DNA of 64,000 nt, taken from assembly GCA_000827265.1 (NCBI GenBank), contig KN834796.1, positions 62,001 to 126,000 of the forward strand, read 5' to 3'. Within the stretch, counting starts at the first letter, position 1. Each line of letters opens with the position of its first letter. The notes beneath the pieces are model-generated. The model was not told where the DNA came from. It saw only the letters and a program-made list of their open reading frames with translations, and searched no databases. Made by a program: the position numbers and the translations under genes. Source of the stretch: Collybiopsis luxurians FD-317 M1 (Eukaryota; Basidiomycota; Agaricomycetes; Agaricales; Omphalotaceae). This document shows, piece by piece, positions 56,640-64,000 of this stretch.

Positions 56640-59552
56640 TTATGTGCTCAACAAGAGAACTTGCTCTTCAAGCTTTTCAGCTTCCTGCAGCTTACCGCGG
56701 TCACAGTAGACAAAAGCAAGGTTGCGCATGGAAGTCAAAGTATTAGGATGCTGGTCCCCAATCACTTGTTTGGACAGCAGAATTACTTCCTCTTCAAGCT
56801 TTTCAGCTTCCTCCAACTTACCACACTCATGGTAGATGACAGCAAGATTATTCATGGAACACAAAGTATTAGGATGGTGCTCCCCAATTACTTGTTTGCG
56901 CAGCAACAGCACCTCCTCATCAATCTTTTTGGCTTCTTTCAGCTTACCACTGTCATGGTAGGTAACGGCAAGGTTACCCATGGATATCAAAGTAGCAGGA
57001 CGGTGTTCTCCATTCACTTGTTTGTGCAGCAGAAGCACCTCCTCTGCAAGCTTTTCAGCTTGCTCCAGCTTACCACAGGCACGGTAGGTCATAGCAAGGT
57101 TATCCATGGCTATTAAAGTATCAGGATGGTGTTCCCCAATTACTTGTTTGCGCAGCAGAAGCACCTCCTCTTCAATCTTTTCAGCTTGCTCCAGTTTACC
57201 ACAGGTATGGTAGGTTAGAGCAAGGTTACCCATGGATATCAAAGTATCAGGATGGTGTTCCCCAATTACTTGTTTGCGCAACAAAAGCACCTCCTCTTCA
57301 ATCTTTTTGGCTTCCTGCAACTTACCATGAGTGCGGTAGATAAGAGCAAGGTCAGCCATGGATCTCAAAGTATCAGGATGGTATTCCCCAATTACTTGTT
57401 TGTGCAGCAAAAGCACCTCCTCTCCAATCTTTTCAGCTTCTTTCAGCTTACCACAGTGATAGTAGGTTTTAGCAAGGTCATTCATGGAAGTCAAAGTATC
57501 AGGATGCTTTTCCCCAATCACTTGTTTGTGCAGCAGAAGCACCTCCTCTTCAAGCATTTCAGTCTGCACCCAGTACCCACAAGTTCCAAATATCTTTGCT
57601 ATGCATCTGCGTGTATAAATGGTAGGGAGCTGCATCCATTGGATATGCTGCGCATGCTTTAATAACTGCTGTCGAAATGAATAATCTACCTCATCTTCTC
57701 CTAAGGGAGTTGCACGTGCTAGCAGCATCGCTACTCCCATCCCCATTTGTGAATGCTCCAAGGTTGTCTGATATGCACACTGATGAATTATAGAGTGAAA
57801 CATCAAGCATCCTTCCTGGTAATCATATTTAGCTAGGGACAATTGACACAATTCATTAATGCTATCAAACACTAAGCTTTCTTCTGAGAACCAAGAGAGA
57901 AATCTGTCAATTTCTGTCCTACATAGACTGTGTACTTCACTGTCTAGGAATTCTTTACTTTTAAAGCTGATTGCAAGCTTGAACATATCTACAGGAATGG
58001 CAGTGGGATGCAGGAAGCTGCAAAATTGCAAAAAGTACTTTGTTGCTTCACTGAGTCTTTCAAAACTCAGCATAAAAGCACTCAAAACAGTTTTGGAGTA
58101 GGGATCCAGTGATTGCATTCTATAATTAAGAAGCTTCTGCTTTTGCTTCTCAAACTGTAATAGATAGTCACTCAGCCCACATGAAGGGCTTGCTTGAATG
58201 TAAGCTCCTGCTGTAGAGACAGCCAAAGCATGGCAGCCAAGAGCAGTAACAATTGCCTGTGCAAACTCATGGTTATTCTTCGAGGGTTCTACATGTGCAT
58301 GTTTAAAAAGTAAGTCTATAGCACTGCCCCTGTCAAGATCCCCAAGATCAATGTGATTTTTATGAGAACTCAATTGTGCTGTTTCTCGGAGACGGCTTGT
58401 GACAATTATATTCCCATGGCTGCAATGAGGAATATAGTTTTTTAGAAACACCTCCCGATCATCTGCATTATCAAAAATACAAAGCCAATTCCCTGGAGTG
58501 CTTGATAGAAAATTTTTAACATTTTCCACTTCTTCGCCCACACCTAGAGCCTTTCCAAGCTTTTTAAAATCTTCTGCAAGTGTAGCATTAGAGCTAGCAT
58601 CAAAGAACCATGCATGTGAAAATCTGTTAAAGATGACTGTCATTTTGCTGATGTCCATTTTTGATTTGCTATTGCCTTACCTTGCAAGATTATCAGCCAC
58701 AAATCTGAGTACTAATTGTGTTTTCCCTGCTCCACCAGCTGCCACAATTGTAGCAACATGCTGTTTTAACTTCAAATTGGATGTGACAGCCTTCCCCAGT
58801 TCCTGCATTCCTTTCCCACTGCTTGAACCAGGAATCTCAAAAGCCACTTTTGAACCTGTTTTGGCTATATCCTGTTTAAAGCTTGTCATCAAGATTGGCA
58901 CATAACACCACTCTGGAAGACAGTTTTCTAATGCCAAAGAAGGATTGGCATTTTCAAGAATTAAGATTGTATTTTGCAAGATTTGCTGAGGGCCTTTGAC
59001 TTTTTCCAAAAGGGCTTTCTGAAAAGCCTCATCTGAACTTGCATCCATGCGGATGGGCATACACCTAGCTCTGATTAGCTTTCTTGCATGGATTCAAATC
59101 AGAATTTACCATTTCACGTGGTTCTTAATAAACTTATCAAGCTCTTCTTGACTTGAGCTGTAAAGGGCAACAACTGGGGGTGAAAATATTTTTGAAAGCA
59201 ATGAAAGTGTATCATCTCTTCCCACAAAGTTTTGACTAGGGGAGGGACAAATGAGAACCTTCAATGCCTTTTCAATTCTTGTGCCACCAGCATTTTGAAA
59301 GTCGCTGTTATCGTTTATTGTAATATTCTGATTCCCATGTACATTGTAGAATTCCCCACCACTGACAGTGACATGGTGTGCACCAGAAAAAAAAGCCCCC
59401 GAAAATGAGGAATTTGTGGGAACTGATGATTGCCCTGCAGACAGTTGGGTGGCCTGAATACCTTTGCCTTTCCTTGAGCTCTGCGTTTCTTTCTTTTTTG
59501 AAGAGCCAAGTTGCAGCAATTTGCGCCAGCCAAATTCCTTCCTCTGTGCCAT
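56640..59552 (-). CDS. NLR-like STAND protein: NACHT/NB-ARC with TPR repeats
   Basis: Exons 59,552-59,110, 59,064-58,681 and 58,623-56,640 join in frame (introns 45 and 57 bp) to about 936 residues from MAQRKEF. A Met 21 codons upstream (59,615) is also possible. The N-terminus has a basic Ser/Lys stretch and the short beta-type motif HHVTVSGGEFYNVHGNQN seen before many mushroom NACHT domains. Then come the P-loop AAGGAGKTQLVLRF (about residue 262), the Walker B motif WLCIFDNADD (about 321), NIIVTSRLRETA (sensor/RNBS-B), and a winged-helix-like region. Seven 42-residue TPR units follow (HPDTL-SM-NLA-TY--CGKL-EAEK pattern), ending LLLST and TAA. Fungal NLRs of this build are linked to non-self recognition and cell death. 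The specific role here is inference. No stops or lost motifs. A hAT MITE lies 245 bp upstream. Confidence 0.9.
56660..57560 (-). repeat. 126-bp coding repeats (TPR array of the NLR)
   Basis: Seven full 126-bp units encode TPR pairs. Neighbouring units share long identical DNA words (for example CCCCAATTACTTGTTTG, as read on plus). The variable residues cluster at the first helix (SMNDLAKTYYHCG, SMADLALIYRTHG, SMGNLALTYHTCG, AMDNLAMTYRACG, SMGNLAVTYHDSG, SMNNLAVIYHECG, SMRNLAFVYCDRG). Confidence 0.9.
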
Positions 59553-59796
59553 AATGGGTGAGATGGGGGTCAGAATGAAAGAAGTCTTTGAGCCGGCTCT
59601 ACCATTCCCTGACATGTGTTCTCCATGTGTTCAGTGCTTACTGCCCGGTTGACAGGACATTTTGTATTAGTACATAAATTCAATTGGGCAATATAGTACA
59701 GTTGATATTGTAATGACATCATAATCAAATTCTTATTCAGTAGAACCAAGCCGCAAGGCTGCGGCATTTGGGTCAGCGGATAGGCCCAGGCACGAG

Positions 59797-60438
59797 TAGT
59801 GTTGCCGCAGCTCGGCTAGCTGCAAGTCGACTCATGTAGCTGTGGCTCTCACGCTTAGCCGGCTCAACAGCCAGAATGAGCCGACTTGAAAAAGCTTGAG
59901 CTGACTTGAGCTGGGGTCAAGCCGACTTGAAGCTGGCTAGCCAGATGGAAAAGAATTAAAATACTTCTACAATGGCTACTGGCTGCAATAATATTAAGGG
60001 CATAGGCGAATGAAAATTACAGGGTGCCAAGCCTCGAATGAGCACTTAGCGGATGCTGTAGTACGTTGCTTGATGTGATGTGAGTGACATGGCACCGTGT
60101 AGTGACATGCGATAGTGTATACATACTTAATATGTAAACATAATAAATAATAAATATCTACATAATTTAGAGTCGAAGTGAGGGCTAATGGAAAGAAAGA
60201 GGCTTTAGTGAACTAAAACACAATATGTGAGATTTAAAATGAATTGCTGGATGATTGAAAGGCAATTGGCAATTGAGCTGGTAGGAGTCAACTGTCAGCC
60301 AGCTCCAAGCCGCGGCATTCAGCTTGGAGCCGTGCGAAGCTGGCTCACATGTGGGCGCCCGCCGGCTGACTGGCTCGGCTCCAGCCCCTGATCGGCTCCG
60401 GCTATTAGCCGGCTTATTCGCGAGCCGCGGCAACACTA
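59797..60438 (+). mobile_element. hAT-type MITE, copy 3 (642 bp)
   Basis: Ends TAGTGTTGCCGCAGCT and AGCCGCGGCAACACTA with an exact 8-bp target duplication GGCACGAG (59,789-59,796 and 60,439-60,446). It keeps more CpG than copies 1 and 2 (CGCGAGCCGCGG at the right end), so it may be the youngest. It sits in the 5' flank of the NLR gene. Confidence 0.94.
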
Positions 60439-60446
60439 GGCACGAG

Positions 60447-60819
60447 TAACCGCCATGCGGCAGCATTGGCCCATTACCAGCAGCAGGGCCTCAAGTCATT
60501 CATAGTGCGAGCCGAGTTTCTTCTACCATTCGCTGCTAGCCGGTGCAGAAGAAAAATGGTTACCAGTAAATTGTGAAAGCATGCGAACTAAATTTGCATG
60601 CTCGCAGTCCAATCAACAAGGAATGAAGGAATTTGAACTTGAAAAATTAAGCCTGTTCACCAACGGCAGTCGGTAAGTGCTGCAGTTAAGATGCAGCCAT
60701 TGAATGGCAGATTGAGTGCCTATGTTTGAACAGGTTTTTGATCCAAATTATGTACAACTTTGAGGAGTCTTTGTGAAGCTTGTTGCATCCTACAATGTCT
60801 TGTACCTCTGAGTCATTAC
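60447..60819. other. No supported gene
   Basis: Moderate CpG content, continuing from the MITE target. No frame or motif is recognised. CATGCGAAC and TTTGCATGCTCGC form a small inverted repeat near 60,580-60,605. Confidence 0.35.
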
Positions 60820-61047
60820 GAGTGCATGGAATGGAATGGAATGCCGAGTTTCTGCTCTGACAATTCTGTGCATGATTCAAGGCAGGCAATTTTGAATTGA
60901 TTTAATTTTTGCAATTTATACAATTTTAGTTAGTTTTCATTACATTGATGATTAATGATCCAGGATCCACAAGGTAATTTGTTCCAATCACTGAAAAGGG
61001 CACGAGTCCTGCCACGCATTAGCATTGGCCCACTATGCGTCAAGTGA
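60820..61047 (-). repeat. 228-bp dispersed repeat, copy 2
   Basis: Same length and ends as 50,721-50,948 and still rich in CG where that copy has TG or CA (CACGAGTCCTGCCACGC). The adjoining plus-strand frame 61,048-61,370 (YTDYKFYALLVEKVIQNFQY...) is open for about 105 codons but unrecognised. Confidence 0.8.
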
Positions 61048-61439
61048 CTCATCATTGCACTGGCTACACCGACTACAAATTTTATGCGCTTCTTGTTGAA
61101 AAAGTCATTCAAAATTTCCAATATATCGAACGTGATGGAAGTACCAACTGGCTATTTGTTCCGATTTATAGCCTTGGTTCTTCAGGATGTTCAGGTAGCA
61201 ATCCCTGGATGTCAACTGACCTCGGAGTGCTACATCCGAAAATGGCGCTTGGACCATTCCAATTTCCAACAATGCCGAATAAACTTGATCACTACTGCCA
61301 CTGCAAAAATGCGAATATCCCTTCAGATTTTATGGTTCATGGGATGCCTGTCACTTATAAAATAACATGAGCTCTGTTAATCTGTCCCTGCCAAATTCTC
61401 CATTGACATGAAAAATTGTTAAACCGTGTATCTGTCTTT

Positions 61440-61800
61440 TGCCCAAATGCTAGGGATACCTTACCGCAAGCTCAGATAATCTGAGTTAAACTATGGTGAG
61501 CCAGGTTAATCCTTGTTTAATCTGGTTAATCTGACTGAATCAGAAATTCCTTACACACCCTTTCATGGATTAACCCAGTTTAAGCATTATTTTTACTGGT
61601 TTAGCTCCTGTTTGGCAAGATACTCATATTCTCTGAATTTTTGTTTCGTAGATGTGTAAATTAATACATGAATAGATTAACCTCTCATTGCATTAACCCC
61701 AGTTAAACCGAGCCAATTGTTTGGTCCCACTTGCATTAAACCAGGGTTAATCCACACCAATTCCTCAATGTGTTAAACCTGGTTGAGCTGTATCATCTCT
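61440..61800. repeat. GGTTAA/TTAACC-rich palindromic region
   Basis: The words GGTTAATC, TTAAACCAGG, TTAACCCAG and AACCTGGTT recur about ten times in both orientations at the two ends of the segment. This suggests a decayed inverted-repeat element. I found no clean termini or target duplication. CTCAGATAATCTGAG near 61,472 is a perfect palindrome. Confidence 0.4.
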
Positions 61801-61917
61801 TCAGTCCCCACCCACTTCAAACCAGTGTCAAACTATACAAATCCTTAACTTCCGTTCAAGCTCCTAGCCACAACATCAGTAGTTCAACCGCTCACACACA
61901 AAGCATTCTAGCTAACA

Positions 61918-62215
61918 GGTGCCCTTTTGAATGTAGTATAAATTAGTTGTTTCGCATTTCTTATGCCTGGTCAATGAATATCAAGTCAGAAGCCACACTA
62001 AAATTAACAGTGAAGGTACACACCGCGTTGCATTCCAGAGAAGATGACGGTAAGTGAGAAGATAACAGGTTCCCTTTGAATGTAATAAAAGTTAGCCATT
62101 TCACATTTTGTACACCTGGTCAATGAATATCAAGTCAAAAGCAACACTAAAATTAACAGTGAGAGTACACACCACATTGTGTTCCAGAGAAGATGACAGT
62201 AAGCGAGAAGATGGT
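61918..62215. repeat. Tandem duplication, about 147-bp period
   Basis: GGTCAATGAATATCAAGTCA, CACTAAAATTAACAGTGA and TTCCAGAGAAGATGAC occur twice in the same order, about 147 bp apart. The first copy has CG at sites (CACCGCGTTG, GACGGTAAG) where the second has CA or TG. Confidence 0.75.
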
Positions 62216-62631
62216 GGTAAATGAGAGAAGATGGTGGTAGTACAGAAGGGAGAATGGGGGGATGCAAATCCCACGCAAAAAGATCCTGTCCACACACTAG
62301 TGGCCACCATGAGTGCCTGGCACCGCTCCTGCCTGCTTCTGCGTACTCAGGACTTCAGGGTCCACAAAAGATCTGGATGTCTGACACTGTTCCTGCGCAC
62401 TTTGTACATTAAGGTCCACAAAAAGTGTGCAGCCACTCCTATATATTCCGGCAATTCTATGCACCAGGGTCATATCGGCACCCGAGAACCAGATCCTAGG
62501 GTAGATTACCACATCCTATACTTCTTGTGAGAGCGAAAGAAACAGAACAACTGTAGTCGTCTCTTCTAGTCCATAAGAGTTGAGTATGAAAGGATAAAAA
62601 GTGGACCTACTTTTGGTTTATCCCACCACCC

Positions 62632-63562
62632 ATGGCCCATGCAATTTCCTGCACCCGATTCCCCACCTCTGACCATGACCTTCCAAGGCTCAAGCCTGCT
62701 TCTCCCAAACGAGCTAAGACATTGATTGGCATTATCGATACCATCATCTGCAAAAGAGATGTGAAGTTTGACATTGCCAACTTTACAGCCTGCTCTGAGC
62801 TGCAACATAAGGCAGATGATCACTCCTTGACTGTGGGGCTTGGCAAATGACGCAAGAAAGAGAAAGAAACTGATACCACCTTTGGCAAACTGTCTCTCAC
62901 TGTGACTACCCCTGTGGAGAACCATCCATATGCTGTCCTCACCTTGTCTTAACCAGTTGTGTGGAACTTGCTCTTGTGGTAGGAACCAGAAATATGTTTT
63001 GCACTCATGGACCATCGATGAAAGACATATCCTCTTTCCCCGATATGTTGACTGTCTTATCAAAGTAGGGGACAGGAAAGGTCTTTGTGTGATGAAGAAC
63101 AACATCATTGACATCCTCGATGCCAAAAATCCTGATGATCCTGACCCTAACTTTGACCAGCTTGACTTGCATATATTGTGCGCCATACAAGGTCTCCCAA
63201 AATCCCCCAGCCAGACTCCATCCTCCACTCTATCCTCTACTCCTTGCAATTGCACTTGCACTCACAATCATTGACAGTCAGCTGACTCTCCAATGGACAA
63301 TTCACCCTCAAACTGTGCATCTGGGAAGCACAAAGCTGTTGCAAGCAGCTTTTACATTCCTCCTAGCAAGTGCCAGTGCCAGCAAGCTGAACAAGACAGT
63401 ACCATCACCAGGAAGATGACCATGTACTCCCCCCATCCCTCTCATGTAAAAGTGTTGATGGCCCAATGCAACTTTCTCTATGCAGCTGCACTGGACAAAT
63501 ATCTTACAGATGTTCATGCAATTAAGGCCTTTCACTTACTTATTATACAGCTCCAGATTTGA
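62632..63562 (+). other. Unassigned coding-like region
   Basis: Plus-strand frames 62,632-62,850 (LIGIIDTIICKRDVKFDIAN), 62,930-63,274 (DDPDPNFDQLDLHILCAIQG, then a Ser/Thr/Pro/Cys tail) and 63,293-63,562 follow one another in different frames. They may be exons of one decayed gene. No family is recognised and no confident splice sites joined them all. Confidence 0.3.
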
Positions 63563-63621
63563 AACATTAATTTCACACCTTGAAAAGTGCTGGAAGGGTG
63601 ATCCAGTGGAGAAACTGCCTA

Positions 63622-64000
63622 CATCAGGAAAAATGGTCTGAGCCTCAGGTTATCTAGGATGCAACCTGGAGCAACCTGAGGGACCTGGGTGACCTAGATG
63701 ACCTGTGCAACCTGGGTGAACCTCAGGTAACCTAGGAAAAGCCAATATCCTGGGCAAACCTCAGGTATCCTTGGGATACCTGAGGAGTGATGCTGTAAAT
63801 ATTACCAAATAAGGCAAAATTATATTGAATATATATACCTATGCTTTAATCTATCCTAAATGCATGACAAGGACACCTCCTTAGTTGTAGATAACTCATA
63901 GAAACTGAAATTTGACATAAGTCACATAATGCAACTCTGTGAGCTGTCTACAATCAAAATAATTTTCATATGGTCAAAACAAGTATATCACAATTATACC
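63622..64000. mobile_element. CATCAGG-family element, truncated by the window end
   Basis: It starts CATCAGGAAAAATGGTCTG. The first 247 bp match 42,089-42,333. It then diverges and carries, inverted, the core CTGTGAGCTGTCTACAATC that is found at 54.9 kb. The right end lies outside the window. Confidence 0.75.

Noticed and set aside
56511..57662. Plus-strand frames with repeated LFAQQKHLL words
   Set aside because: Antisense of the 126-bp TPR units, so periodic by necessity.
60447..61370. A partner gene for the NLR
   Set aside because: The open frame at 61,035-61,370 has no recognised domain and begins inside a dispersed repeat.

Overview
The window looks like genomic DNA of a mushroom-forming basidiomycete (Agaricomycetes). 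The support is short 45-65 bp GT-AG introns, an NLR-like NACHT/NB-ARC + TPR gene of the mushroom type, a fungal PL7 lyase, an ATP10 gene, fungal-type PIF/Harbinger, hAT, Helitron, Copia and Gypsy elements, and heavy loss of CpG in the repeats. No species is claimed.

Layout. (1) 1-22.4 kb is CpG-poor and repeat-rich. It holds satellites, a decayed integrase-core gene split by a hAT-type MITE, an intron-containing fragment of the alpha-COP gene, a CpG-decayed copy of a secreted-protein gene, a hypothetical three-exon gene, and a complete Copia retrotransposon (16,016-21,899) with 411-bp LTRs and a 5-bp target duplication. It ends at an assembly gap with duplicated flanks. (2) 22.4-36.8 kb is a CpG-rich gene island: a PL7 polysaccharide lyase, minisatellites, a tandem family of small secreted proteins (two intact genes and one fragment), ATP10, histone H2A, and a full 4.2-kb PIF/Harbinger element (Myb-like gene plus DDE transposase, both carrying in-frame TGA). 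(3) 37-53.5 kb is dominated by one Ty3/Gypsy element (38,969-53,532) that has received about eight later insertions: a truncated Copia, three MITEs, a solo LTR, a 1.7-kb unassigned insert, a 228-bp repeat and a 1.5-kb non-autonomous Helitron. (4) 53.5-64 kb has a Helitron Rep fragment, palindromic CATCAGG-family elements, an apparently intact NLR-TPR gene (56,640-59,552) with a hAT MITE just upstream, and unassigned repeats.

Themes. Damage is mainly CpG to TpG/CpA. Every in-frame stop I located in the two Copia elements and the Harbinger element is TGA, as expected from CGA. The two Copia LTRs differ only at CpG-type dinucleotides. A secreted-protein gene and its 16-kb-distant decayed copy show the same change, including a destroyed splice donor. 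Working host genes are few: PL7, two secreted proteins, ATP10, H2A, the NLR and perhaps the 13-14 kb gene. ATP10 and H2A are divergent and share a 295-bp promoter region. No rRNA, tRNA or CRISPR was seen.
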